64,000 bases of DNA, taken from contig CP148265.1 in NCBI GenBank assembly GCA_045345765.1, positions 2,542,001 through 2,606,000 of the forward strand, given 5' to 3'. This stretch comes from JAOARY01 sp045345765. Its GTDB lineage: Bacteria > Bacillota > Clostridia > Peptostreptococcales > Peptostreptococcaceae. Below the pieces are notes generated by a model, which saw only the letters and a program-made list of their open reading frames with translations, made no database searches and was not told the origin of the DNA. Below, one piece after another: positions 1 to 8,358 of this stretch. The translations under genes were made by a program, and so were the position numbers. The number at the start of each line of letters is the position of its first letter. Position 1 is the first letter of the stretch.

Positions 1-551
1 CAACTTCAGGTACTGTAAAAGTACTTAATAAAAATCCGAATAAGAAAGATAATCAGTTTTTAAAAGATATTTCTGTTATATTAGCTCAAAAAAATCAACT
101 ATGGTGGGATTTATCACCTATTGAAAGTTTTAAATTAAATCAAAAGATATACCAAATTGATGAAAAAAAATTTCAAAATACATTAGATGAATTAGTGAAT
201 TTACTTGAAGTTAAGAGTATATTAAATAGTCCAGTAAGAAATCTGTCTTTGGGAGAAAGAATGAAATGTGAGATAATTGCATGTTTATTACATGAACCTA
301 AGATAATATTTTTGGATGAACCTACAATTGGGCTTGATATTGTTGCCAAAAAGAATATAAGGGAATTTATCAAATCTTATTGTAAAAAAAATGAAATAAC
401 TGTAATATTAACAAGTCATTTAATTGAAGATATAACTTCAATTTGTGAAAGAATATTGATATTAAAAAAAGGTCAAATTGTTTATGATGGAGCTAAAGCA
501 GATTTAACAAATGACCAAACTAAGGATTTGATAGAAAAAATATATGCTTAA
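1..551 (+). CDS. ABC-2 type exporter ATPase, 5' part outside window
   Basis: The frame is open from the window edge to the stop at 551, so only about the last 183 codons are present and the Walker A half lies upstream. Visible are the ABC signature LSLGERMKCEI, the Walker B IIFLDEP with D-loop, and the switch histidine in TSHLIED, in the usual order. This is an ATP-binding subunit of an export-type ABC transporter. The two membrane-only proteins that follow (662 and 1460) resemble the paired permeases of the COG4586/COG4587/COG3694 set, so this ATPase very probably energises them. The substrate is not readable from sequence. A 110-base spacer before the permeases holds no terminator that I can see, so one transcript is likely. 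Confidence 0.9.
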   Translation, partial: TSGTVKVLNKNPNKKDNQFLKDISVILAQKNQLWWDLSPIESFKLNQKIYQIDEKKFQNTLDELVNLLEVKSILNSPVRNLSLGERMKCEIIACLLHEPKIIFLDEPTIGLDIVAKKNIREFIKSYCKKNEITVILTSHLIEDITSICERILILKKGQIVYDGAKADLTNDQTKDLIEKIYA

Positions 552-661
552 AAAATTTGTCTGATCAATAAGGATTAACAACAATCAAAAAATATGAATG
601 GTTTTGTTAATTAGATATTATGAATAATATTTAGAATAAGGATTAATAGATGGGGGAATAG

Positions 662-1459
662 ATGAAAAATTTTGATTATTTTTATATTACAAGACTATCA
701 TTTAAGACTCAAAGTGAGTATAGAGGTAATATAATTTTTGATACAACTATAGGTTTGATACCTATGCTTGCAATAATAGCATTATATAAGACTATATATA
801 CAAATACTGGTGAAATAGGTGGACTTACACTTAATAAAACAATTACGTATTTGATTTTGGCTAGATTTATAATTTTATTTTTAAGTCCTGATTTTCATTG
901 GAATATACATGAAGAAATAAGATATGGAGAGTTATCAAAATATCTATTAAGACCAATTAGTTATTTTAAATATTGGTTGTGTAAAGATATTTCTAATAAA
1001 TTATGTAAAATCATGTATAGCATAATTCCATATATATTTTTAGTTTTGATATATTTAAAGGATTTGATTGTAATAGATTATAAGAATTGTTTTTTATTCT
1101 TTATAACATTTATATTAGCATATATGATTTATTTTTTATTTTTCTATACAGTTAGTATGCTTACATTTTATTTTAATAATATTACTGCATTTTTTTATAC
1201 TTTAGAGATAATTATTGAATTTTTTTCTGGTGCAATGATACCACTTTCTTTTTTGAAGGGATTTAGTCTAAAATTTATAAATTTACTACCGTTTAAATAC
1301 ATAGTTGATTTTCCTATTAATATATTGTTGGGTAGAGTTTCTTATAACGAGATTATTTTTGGTATATTCGTACAGTTTATTTGGACTTTAGTTTTATATT
1401 TGATGTCTAGGGTTGCTTGGAAAAATGGAATTAGTAAATATGAAGGGGTGGGAATATAA
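662..1459 (+). CDS. ABC-2 type permease, first subunit
   Basis: A 265-residue integral membrane protein with about six hydrophobic segments and no ATPase motifs. It starts at an ATG behind a GGGGGA ribosome site. The polar N-terminus is followed by a membrane pair, the cytosolic stretch EEIRYGELSKYLLRPIS and further membrane spans. The R-x-G-x-L-x-x-x-L-L-R/K-P-I motif in this loop is shared with the next gene and is characteristic of the COG4587/COG3694 permease pair. It probably forms a heterodimer with the product of 1460 and exports an unknown compound. The stop is followed directly by the next start, so translation is likely coupled. Confidence 0.85.
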   Translation: MKNFDYFYITRLSFKTQSEYRGNIIFDTTIGLIPMLAIIALYKTIYTNTGEIGGLTLNKTITYLILARFIILFLSPDFHWNIHEEIRYGELSKYLLRPISYFKYWLCKDISNKLCKIMYSIIPYIFLVLIYLKDLIVIDYKNCFLFFITFILAYMIYFLFFYTVSMLTFYFNNITAFFYTLEIIIEFFSGAMIPLSFLKGFSLKFINLLPFKYIVDFPINILLGRVSYNEIIFGIFVQFIWTLVLYLMSRVAWKNGISKYEGVGI

Positions 1460-2245
1460 TTGAGATATTTAGATATTTACTTTAGTATTTTTAAAATAAA
1501 TTTAAAGAATGATTTAATAAATTGGCAGAATTTTTTGATGAATTTGATAGATTCTCTTATATGGTTTTTATTAATAATATTTTTTTATGAAAGTATTTTT
1601 GGTATAAAAGATAAAGTTAATGGTTGGTCTAAAGATGAGATTTTGATACTTGTAGCTACAAGTGAAATAATAAAATCAATTGTATTTGCTTTGTTTATAG
1701 AAAATTTACCTAGTATACCAAGAATGATTATTAAGGGGGATTTGGATAATTATTTGTTAAAACCAATTGATTCAAGATTTTTGATATCTGTTTTTAATAT
1801 TGATTTTGGAAATCTAGGAAGTATATTACCTGCATTGTATTTACTATTTTACTCAATATCTTCTTTGAATAATAAATTATATTTATCTTCTATTTTGATT
1901 TATATAATATTTATAATAATAGCAGTTATATTATCTTATTCACTTTGGATTAGTATAATGACTTTGAGTTTTTTTATATTAAAAGGAACATCTATACATG
2001 AGTTCTTTATGGGGGCGTTAACATTAACAAGATATCCTAAAGATATATTCAAAAAAGGACTTAGTTTTTTATTAACGGTTATTTTTCCGATTTTATTGGT
2101 AAGCAATATTCCAGCTAATATACTTAAAAATAATGCAGTTGATAGAAGTGTTATTAGTTTTGTATTAATAACAATTATTTATTATATAATTTCAAAGTTA
2201 TTTTGGAATATTGCTATAAGAAGATATGAAAGTGCAAGCAAATAA
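1460..2245 (+). CDS. ABC-2 type permease, second subunit
   Basis: A 261-residue membrane protein that begins with TTG immediately after the stop of the first permease; the ribosome site GAAGGGGTGGG lies inside the upstream gene, 8 bases before the TTG. It has six predicted hydrophobic segments and the loop motif IKGDLDNYLLKPID, parallel to that of its partner. It probably completes the transporter membrane domain. Its 3' end is embedded in a terminator hairpin shared with the convergent arsenate reductase gene. Confidence 0.85.
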   Translation: MRYLDIYFSIFKINLKNDLINWQNFLMNLIDSLIWFLLIIFFYESIFGIKDKVNGWSKDEILILVATSEIIKSIVFALFIENLPSIPRMIIKGDLDNYLLKPIDSRFLISVFNIDFGNLGSILPALYLLFYSISSLNNKLYLSSILIYIIFIIIAVILSYSLWISIMTLSFFILKGTSIHEFFMGALTLTRYPKDIFKKGLSFLLTVIFPILLVSNIPANILKNNAVDRSVISFVLITIIYYIISKLFWNIAIRRYESASK

Positions 2246-2275
2246 AGAAATTAATCTAAATTTATTTCTTTATTT
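2240..2275. terminator. bidirectional terminator between convergent genes
   Basis: A 16-base arm (2240-2255) and its near-perfect complement (2260-2275, one mismatch) flank a 4-base loop. The hairpin overlaps the stop codons of both the exporter operon and arsC, with A/T runs on each side, so it can end transcription from either direction. Confidence 0.6.
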
Positions 2276-2661
2276 TTAACGCGATTGATTAAATCTTCTA
2301 CTTTTGATTTTATTATATCTCTTGTTTTTCTAAAGTCTTCAATAGAACCACCTGAAGGATCTGTTAGTCCCCAATCTTCCATATGTTTGTTTGGAACAAA
2401 TGGACAAGAAACATTACATCCCATTGTTATTAGAATATCTAATTCATAAGGAATATCTGTTAATAGTTTTGGTTTGTGTTCACTCATATCTATACCAGCT
2501 TCTTCCATAACTTTTACAGCTAGAGGCTTAACCTCTGGATAATTTTCTGTACCAGCTGAATAAACATAAAATATATCACTACCTAAATCTTTTAAAAAAC
2601 CTTCTGCCATTTGACTTCTACAAGAATTATGAACACATACAAATGCAACTTTATATTTCAT
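2251..2661 (-). CDS. arsC: arsenate reductase, thioredoxin-coupled type
   Basis: A 136-residue protein of the low-molecular-weight tyrosine phosphatase fold. The P-loop CVHNSCRS near the N-terminus supplies the nucleophilic Cys9 and Arg15 (CX5R), and a second cysteine pair (Cys82, Cys86) sits in MGCNVSCPF. This is the arrangement used for the redox relay of ArsC enzymes that reduce arsenate to arsenite. The DP of LTDPSGG is the conserved acid loop. There is no arsR, arsB or acr3 beside it, so arsenite export must be encoded elsewhere. A phosphatase role is the main alternative, but the second cysteine pair argues for ArsC. Confidence 0.85.
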   Translation of the reverse strand: MKYKVAFVCVHNSCRSQMAEGFLKDLGSDIFYVYSAGTENYPEVKPLAVKVMEEAGIDMSEHKPKLLTDIPYELDILITMGCNVSCPFVPNKHMEDWGLTDPSGGSIEDFRKTRDIIKSKVEDLINRVKNKEINLD

Positions 2662-2846
2662 AAAATTCCTCCCTTTAAAGTGTTTTATTATTATATTTGA
2701 TTTTGCTCATATAATAGCATGTATAATTTTTATTTTCAACTATTTTATTGTTAAGTTTAAACTTTTGTAAATAAATACTGCTTGAATTCGAATAAAATAT
2801 ATAGGAAAATTAAAGTTAATAAAAATTTTAAAGAAGGTGATTATTT

Positions 2847-4016
2847 ATGAATTATACTCACATAGTTTTTGGTGACTCAGCTAAAGGGAGCTTAAAATAT
2901 TTTTTTGAAAACAATGAGAATGATTATAGTGGTGAAGTTGTTGGGCTTTTAGATGACCTTTCAGTAGGACCTTTAAATGATATAGATAAAGAAGAAGGAT
3001 TTAGACAAAGAATATATTGGATTAATAATTTGAATAAAGAGGTAATGCCTTATTTTGAAGAGTATAGTAAGGCTGTAGTAGATTCATATAATAATTTAAA
3101 TGATATAGATAAAACACATACAATTATTATTTGGCATGGAAATAATTCAAGTGATCAGGTTGGACTAAGATATATTATTTCAAAATTAGAAAATAAAAAT
3201 ATATATGAAGTTGATGTATCAAAACAACCAATAATGTTTTTTAAAGATGAGGCATATATTCCAAGAGCTCTAGGAGAATGTTCAATAGAAAATATAGAAA
3301 AAGTAATACTTAATATGAAAAAAATTGATAACGAAAGATTAGAAGAGTTAAAAAATGATTGGCAAGAACTTAGAAATTCTAAAGAAAATTTAAGGATTGT
3401 TAAAGATTCTAAGATTTTAGGCGTTGAAGAAGATTTTTATGATTCAAAAATAGTAGCAAATACTGGATTTAATTTTAAGATGGCAGCAAGAATTATAGGT
3501 AAGACAATGGGTGAATCTAAGCACCTTGTTACAGATACGTATATAGATTATCGTATTAGAAAATTAATAGAACAAGGAAAGATTAAGTACCAAGGACATT
3601 TAGAATCAATAAGGGATTATCAAATAAGGGTACAAGGAAGCTTAAATCAGTTTTTTGAAGTGATATTTGGAGATAAACCAAGCAAGAAGGATGAGGATGG
3701 TTTTTATCATTATCTTTTAGAGAACAAAGATGATAATCTTAAGGTAGATGTTACAGAGCTAAATAAATGGACGAATGATTTATTAAAGGATAAATTAATA
3801 TTAAGTTACAATGATGAAAATATTTTTTCATTGACATTAAGAAATGAAGGTAGAGAAATAGTAGAGATTAATAATACTGTAATAGATAGAGTAAAATATA
3901 AGATAGATGATGAAAATTCAAAGAAAATAATATTGTATCCAGATTCATTAAGAGGTAAGAAAATAGAAATAAAAATAGAACCTTATATTTCTGTAGCTTT
4001 AAAAAATATAATGTAA
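2847..4016 (+). CDS. DUF1835 domain-containing protein
   Basis: A 389-residue soluble protein starting at ATG behind AGAAGGTGA. The N-terminal HIVFGDSAKGSLK, VVGLLDDLSVGPL and IIIWHGNNSSDQVGLRYI segments match the DUF1835 family. The middle (about 180-290) has the look of the partner domain DUF3658. Function is unknown; the family is widespread in Firmicutes, often as a single gene. It is preceded by about 185 bases of AT-rich intergenic DNA and appears monocistronic. Confidence 0.75.
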   Translation: MNYTHIVFGDSAKGSLKYFFENNENDYSGEVVGLLDDLSVGPLNDIDKEEGFRQRIYWINNLNKEVMPYFEEYSKAVVDSYNNLNDIDKTHTIIIWHGNNSSDQVGLRYIISKLENKNIYEVDVSKQPIMFFKDEAYIPRALGECSIENIEKVILNMKKIDNERLEELKNDWQELRNSKENLRIVKDSKILGVEEDFYDSKIVANTGFNFKMAARIIGKTMGESKHLVTDTYIDYRIRKLIEQGKIKYQGHLESIRDYQIRVQGSLNQFFEVIFGDKPSKKDEDGFYHYLLENKDDNLKVDVTELNKWTNDLLKDKLILSYNDENIFSLTLRNEGREIVEINNTVIDRVKYKIDDENSKKIILYPDSLRGKKIEIKIEPYISVALKNIM

Positions 4017-4138
4017 GTAAAAATTTAAACACTTCCTATTTATTATTTATACTATATTAAGGGTAACAAAATAATTATGACAGCCTTATGTCATGTTATA
4101 TTATTTATATAGGTAAATATAAAAAGGAGAGTGAAATT

Positions 4139-4582
4139 GTGAAATTTAAAATAATAATATTTATATTAGTTATAATTGTTTGTTTTGCATTTATAAAAAA
4201 TAATACAATTCCTAAAAATCTAGGTGTCAGTAATGGAAAGTTAGCAAAAATGCCAAATTCACCAAATGCGGTCTCTTCTCAAACTAATGATTCCAAAAAG
4301 AAGGTAGAAGAAATAAAGTATATAGAAAATAAATCAATATCAAAGGCAAAAATAGAATCCATAATAAAGACTTATAAGTCAGCTAAGATAATAACAAACA
4401 ATGAAAATTATATACATGTGGTATTTAGTACAAATACAATGAAATTTAAGGATGATGTTGAATTTTATTTTGATGATAAAAATCAAGTTATTCATTATAG
4501 ATCAGCTTCAAGAATAGGATATTCAGATATGGGAGTAAATAAAGCTAGATACGATGAATTAGTAGCTAAATATAAGGAATAA
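4139..4582 (+). CDS. DUF1499 family protein, membrane-anchored
   Basis: I place the start at GTG 4139, eight bases after AAGGAGA; an in-frame ATG at 4088 has no ribosome site. The 147-residue product has one N-terminal membrane segment, a short Ser/Asn/Pro linker with KMPNSPNAVSSQ, and a DUF1499 domain in which KMPNSPNAVSS and YFDDKNQVIHYRSASRIGYSDMGVNKARY are the recognisable family motifs. The role of this family is unknown. It is followed by a strong terminator, so it is transcribed alone. Confidence 0.75.
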   Translation: MKFKIIIFILVIIVCFAFIKNNTIPKNLGVSNGKLAKMPNSPNAVSSQTNDSKKKVEEIKYIENKSISKAKIESIIKTYKSAKIITNNENYIHVVFSTNTMKFKDDVEFYFDDKNQVIHYRSASRIGYSDMGVNKARYDELVAKYKE

Positions 4583-4652
4583 TTAAATGGAAACAAAATA
4601 TTTTGATAAAAAATTTTTTTTAAGTTATAATTAGATGTTATAGTATAGTCAA

Positions 4653-4680
4653 AATAGCAATCATTTGATTGCTATTTTTT
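4653..4680 (+). terminator. Rho-independent terminator
   Basis: An 11-base perfect inverted repeat (AATAGCAATCA and its complement) with a 2-base spacer is followed by six T. It lies between the DUF1499 gene and rlmD. Confidence 0.85.
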
Positions 4681-4713
4681 AATGGATAAATTTAATTTGT
4701 AAAGGAGTAATTT

Positions 4714-6069
4714 ATGTATAAAAAAGATCAAGTGCTTATAGTTGATATTGTAGATATGACAGATAAAGGAGACGGTATAGGCAAGGTAGATAATTATACT
4801 GTTTTTGTTGATGGTGGTGTGCTAGGAGATAAATTAGAAGTAAAGCTTACAAAGGTAAAGAAAAATTACGCACAAGCAGTATTACTTAATATAATAGAAA
4901 AATCAGATATAAGATGTGAGGATTCTTGTGATAAGTCTGATTGTGGTGGATGTCAAATAGGACATATTAAATATGAAGAACAATTAAAGATAAAAACAAA
5001 GATAGTTAAAGACTGTTTAGATAGAATCGGAAAAATAAAAGACTATGTTTTGCATGAAACTATAGGAATGGAAAACCCATATAGATATAGAAATAAAGCT
5101 CAGTTTCCTGTTTCATTTAAAAATAATGAATCAGTAATAGGTTTTTATAAGAAAAAGAGTCATGAGATTGTTCCTTGTTATGAATGTAAGATTCAACATG
5201 AAATAAATGATAGAGTAGTAAAGATAGTTAAAGAGTGGCTTGATGAATTTAATATAAGAATTTATGATGAGAAGAAACATAAGGGAATAGTAAGACATAT
5301 AGTTACTAAGTATGGATTTTATACAGATGAACTTATGGTCATAATAGTTACTAACGGAAAGAAGCTTCCTTATTATGATATATTATTGAATAGATTAAAG
5401 GAAATAAAGGAATTAAAGACAGTTGTTCATAATATTAATAGTGATAAGACTAATAGAATATTAGGCTTTGAAAATGTAAATATTTATGGAAACGGAATAA
5501 TTAGAGATTATATTGGAGACCTTATTTTTGAGATATCACCACTTTCGTTCTTCCAAGTAAATCCAGTTCAAACAAAGAAGCTTTATGATAAGGCGTTGGA
5601 GTATGCTAATCTGAGTAAGGATGAAGAAGTGTTTGATATATATTGTGGTCTTGGAAGTATATCGTTGTTCTTAGCTAGAGCATCTAAACATGTTATAGGT
5701 GTTGAGATTGTAGAGGAAGCAATTAAGGCAGCTAAGAAGAATGCAAAGCTTAATAATATTACAAATGTTGATTTTTATGCAGGTAAGGCAGAAGATGTTT
5801 TTCTTAAGCTTCATGATGAAGGAAATAAAGCATCAACTGTTGTTGTAGATCCTCCAAGAAAGGGCTGCGACGAGAGTGTAATTAATTGTATTTTGGATAT
5901 GAAACCAAATAAGGTTGTGTATGTATCATGTAATCCATCTACTTTGGCAAGAGATTTAAGCTTACTTGAACAAGGTGGATATAAGGTACAAGAGGTTCAA
6001 CCAGTAGATATGTTCCCTCATTCTATGCATGTCGAGACGGTGGTAAAGCTACAACGCCAAAAGCATTGA
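4714..6069 (+). CDS. rlmD: 23S rRNA (uracil-5-)-methyltransferase RlmD/RumA family
   Basis: A 451-residue class I methyltransferase that makes 5-methyluridine in 23S rRNA. The N-terminal TRAM domain (1-60) is followed by cysteines 68, 72, 77 and 80 (DCGGC), which with a later VPCYEC supply an Fe-S site. The SAM fold carries VFDIYCGLGSISLFLA, and VVVDPPRKGC and VSCNPSTLARD include the catalytic cysteine. The C-terminal HSMHVETVVKL carries the general-base glutamate. The last 15 codons (GTC GAG ACG GTG GTA and after) are strikingly GC-rich compared with the rest of the gene, and the protein ends QRQKH. Gene 3' ends of this family are used as ICE integration sites in Firmicutes, and this tail looks element-derived. 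Confidence 0.9.
   Translation: MYKKDQVLIVDIVDMTDKGDGIGKVDNYTVFVDGGVLGDKLEVKLTKVKKNYAQAVLLNIIEKSDIRCEDSCDKSDCGGCQIGHIKYEEQLKIKTKIVKDCLDRIGKIKDYVLHETIGMENPYRYRNKAQFPVSFKNNESVIGFYKKKSHEIVPCYECKIQHEINDRVVKIVKEWLDEFNIRIYDEKKHKGIVRHIVTKYGFYTDELMVIIVTNGKKLPYYDILLNRLKEIKELKTVVHNINSDKTNRILGFENVNIYGNGIIRDYIGDLIFEISPLSFFQVNPVQTKKLYDKALEYANLSKDEEVFDIYCGLGSISLFLARASKHVIGVEIVEEAIKAAKKNAKLNNITNVDFYAGKAEDVFLKLHDEGNKASTVVVDPPRKGCDESVINCILDMKPNKVVYVSCNPSTLARDLSLLEQGGYKVQEVQPVDMFPHSMHVETVVKLQRQKH
6024..6050 (+). other. putative ICE attachment core at the 3' end of rlmD
   Basis: The stretch containing CATGTCGAGACGGTGGTA stands out in base composition inside an AT-rich gene and encodes the conserved HVETVV end. 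Integrases of ICEs that use rumA/rlmD rebuild this end of the gene on insertion. No second copy was found by eye further along the window, so the far junction is either lost or outside it. The decayed conjugation gene at 7635 supports the reading. Confidence 0.45.
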
Positions 6070-6246
6070 TTTTACTAGAATTAAAGCACTTTTGTGATTT
6101 CTATAGTTTTAGCAAAAATAGCGAAAATTACCTCGAAAAAGACCTAAAAATGTGTATAGAAATAAGGTTTGCTATATGATAGGGTATGCGGAAACACGTC
6201 GGAAATGAGTAGTTTTTGAGGTTAAAAAATAGAAAATTTGGATAGT

Positions 6247-6286
6247 AAAAAACCCTAGATTCAGTTAATAGAATCTAGGGTTTTTT
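6247..6286. terminator. bidirectional terminator
   Basis: A perfect 16-base inverted repeat (AAAAAACCCTAGATTC and its complement) with an 8-base loop and an A/T run on both sides. It separates rlmD from the convergent nuclease gene. The 176 bases between rlmD and this hairpin hold no recognisable gene. Confidence 0.85.
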
Positions 6287-6344
6287 GGTGTTGAAATTTC
6301 ATGCATAAAAATATATCATGACCAATATATTTTAAAATAATAAT

Positions 6345-7202
6345 TTAGAATAATTCAGATATATGCTTGAAGAAAACACCTTCTTCAGCTAGGATTCTGA
6401 CTTTTTTCCTCAAGAAATCAGAGAAACTCATTTTCCGCTGTATAAGAATAGTTAGTTCTTCAACAGTCATTAATACTATACTTACTTTCCTACCTATGGA
6501 GAAAGTTTGAAGTGCTTCATCTGTATATCCAGCGTAACTTATAAATAATCCTCTTGTAAAATTTGACTTTGAAGCTACTTTTTCATTAAATATGACAAGA
6601 TCTGATTTTTGAATTTTAGATTTTGTCCACTTAGCTTCTATAAGATAAACTTCATTTAAAAACTCGAAACTACCATCAATTTGCTCTCCAATAATTTTAA
6701 AACTATTTCTTGGATTGAGTCCATTTTTATCAAAAAAAATATTCAAAAAACGTTCAAATTCAAACCCTCGTTTTTGACTATTTTCCATATTTGCTAAACT
6801 ACAAATTCCTAAAAATGCTTCATCATAGTCAACCGTTGATTTAGCATTTTTTTCACTTCTTGGAATATTAGTAGTTTCTTTTCTCTTACCGATTAGCCTA
6901 TAGCCAATATCAACACATTTAAGAAAGTCCTCATTTTCTTCAGGTTTTACTCTTAAATGCTCTCTTTTATATTCTAGAAGACTCATTAATAGTTTTCCAA
7001 CTTGTATGTCATTAAAGTCATTGAAAATTCTTCTAAGCAGTTTAGCCTTAGATTCATATTCATATCTTTTATATACATCAATTTTAAGAACAGAAAATAT
7101 GAATCGCTGAAACGAAGTGTTTGAAAAATCTAGTACATATCCACTGCTCATTTCTAATATTTTCTCAATATATATTTGATCATTATAAGTAATTTTCGCC
7201 AT
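6345..7202 (-). CDS. Mrr-like restriction endonuclease domain protein
   Basis: A 285-residue protein. The C-terminal half (about 140-270) has the Mrr_cat fold of the PD-(D/E)XK nucleases: GFEFERFLNIFF, then EQIDGSFEF with Asp176, then YLIEAKW with Glu189 and Lys191, then the late helix typical of these domains (LMTVEELTILI). All three catalytic residues are present. The N-terminal 110 residues are helical and not recognised, perhaps for target or partner recognition. It starts at an ATG 59 bases downstream of the XRE gene stop on the same strand, so the two probably share a transcript and the regulator controls the nuclease. No methyltransferase is nearby, which fits a type IV (modification-dependent) or standalone defence nuclease. 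Confidence 0.75.
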   Translation of the reverse strand: MAKITYNDQIYIEKILEMSSGYVLDFSNTSFQRFIFSVLKIDVYKRYEYESKAKLLRRIFNDFNDIQVGKLLMSLLEYKREHLRVKPEENEDFLKCVDIGYRLIGKRKETTNIPRSEKNAKSTVDYDEAFLGICSLANMENSQKRGFEFERFLNIFFDKNGLNPRNSFKIIGEQIDGSFEFLNEVYLIEAKWTKSKIQKSDLVIFNEKVASKSNFTRGLFISYAGYTDEALQTFSIGRKVSIVLMTVEELTILIQRKMSFSDFLRKKVRILAEEGVFFKHISELF

Positions 7203-7261
7203 GTGTATCCTCCAAAAAGATAATATTTTAGGTTGTGGTATTTAACTTAAACACAATACTA

Positions 7262-7477
7262 TTAGATCCTTTCCCCATCCTCATCCACAAAATATCCCTC
7301 AAACTCACACCCCAAAGCTTCAGCAATAGCGTCTAATTCATTCATAGAAAAATTATCCCGCTTAAACTTATTAGCAAGATTCTGATTTGAAGTGCCCAAT
7401 CTGCGGCTCAATTCAACGATAGTAACATTTTTTCTTTTTAATAAAATACGGATTTTTTCACCCATAGTAAGCTTCAT
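7262..7477 (-). CDS. XRE-family helix-turn-helix regulator
   Basis: A 71-residue Cro/C1-type DNA-binding protein. IRILLKRKNVTIVELSRRLGTSNQNLANKFKRDNFSMNEL is split over the helix-turn-helix, and LDAIAEALGCEFEGYFVDEDG forms the usual C-terminal cap. It lies upstream of the Mrr-like nuclease on the same strand. Two adjacent palindromes sit just upstream of its start, which suggests autoregulation. Small regulators of this class are common cargo of ICEs and phage-like islands. Confidence 0.85.
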   Translation of the reverse strand: MKLTMGEKIRILLKRKNVTIVELSRRLGTSNQNLANKFKRDNFSMNELDAIAEALGCEFEGYFVDEDGERI

Positions 7478-7504
7478 TTATATCACCTGCCTAAAAACAT
7501 AATA

Positions 7505-7529
7505 CACTATAGAGTGAATTGAATCAATT
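7505..7529. promoter_or_regulatory. tandem palindromes, candidate operator of the XRE regulator
   Basis: CACTATAGAGTG (7505-7516) is directly followed by the 13-base near-palindrome AATTGAATCAATT (7517-7529), 28 to 52 bases upstream of the XRE gene start. Two abutting dyads in a divergent intergenic region are typical of Cro/C1-type operators. No footprint data exist; this is inferred from position. Confidence 0.45.
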
Positions 7530-7634
7530 TGTATATTAAATATAACTTTCAGACTTGACGAAATATCGATAAAATTAATTTTAAAATGTATGATAACATT
7601 AAATAGTGAATATTAGAAAGGAGAGAAAAAAATC

Positions 7635-8189
7635 ATGAGCAAAAATAACAGCCAACGAATTCATAAATGCAAAAGATATAAAAGACCGTTTCCTTTACAC
7701 AAGAGACGGTCAAATTATCATGTATATAAAAATCAATTCAATAAGCATAGATTTATTTTCAGAGACAGAAAAAGAACAGATATGTAGAGCACTAACAGCC
7801 GAATTATCAAGCATAAGAAAACCTTTTAAGTTTCTTGCAGTATCAAGACCAGTAGATATATCACCATTGATTAATGAATATACACAGCTATTATCTGAAA
7901 CCAATAATCAAAAGCAAAAAGAACTACTAAGAAATGAAATGATGGTCATGGCAACTATGCCATATCAGGAGATGTAGTGGAAAGACAATTTTATATTATG
8001 ATTTGGGATAAATACCATGAAAATGTAGAAAGGGATATTCTAAAAGAAACAATGGAGTTTGTAGGAAAGTTTGAAAGCGGAAATATACGATGTGAAATAC
8101 TTAAAGAACAGGAGATTGTAAGACTTTGCAATTTGGTGAATAATCCTGCTTATGTGGGGTTGGAGGATGGGAATTATGGCAAGGTATAA
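7635..8189 (+). pseudogene. frameshifted ICE conjugation protein (TrsE-like)
   Basis: A good ribosome site (AAAGGAGAG) and ATG at 7635 begin MSKNNS. The frame then shifts near 7645 to ANEFINAKDIKDRFLYT, continues through SISIDLFSETEKEQ and RPVDISPLINEYTQLL, and shifts again near 7955. It then resumes as SGDVVERQFYIMIW and ends after LCNLVNNPAYVGLEDGNY. Together the three frames rebuild one protein that resembles a TrsE-like conjugation protein carried by Tn1549-type ICEs. At least two frameshifts and a lost C-terminus make it nonfunctional. It is direct evidence that this island descends from an ICE. Confidence 0.7.
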
Positions 8190-8358
8190 CATAAATATAC
8201 AGGAACTAGCTAGAAATTGTCTATAATAGTGGAAATGCATGGTATTATGTAGTATCATATAAATATAATCGAAGTAAAAATAAAGATACGTAGATTGGAA
8301 TGAAATGTATATTTGCAAAAAATATTCAATTTTTAGAATAAGCAAGAAGGGTGACTGT

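Noticed and set aside
4088..4138. Upstream in-frame start of the DUF1499 gene
   Set aside because: No ribosome site, while GTG 4139 has AAGGAGA at ideal spacing and gives a proper membrane anchor.
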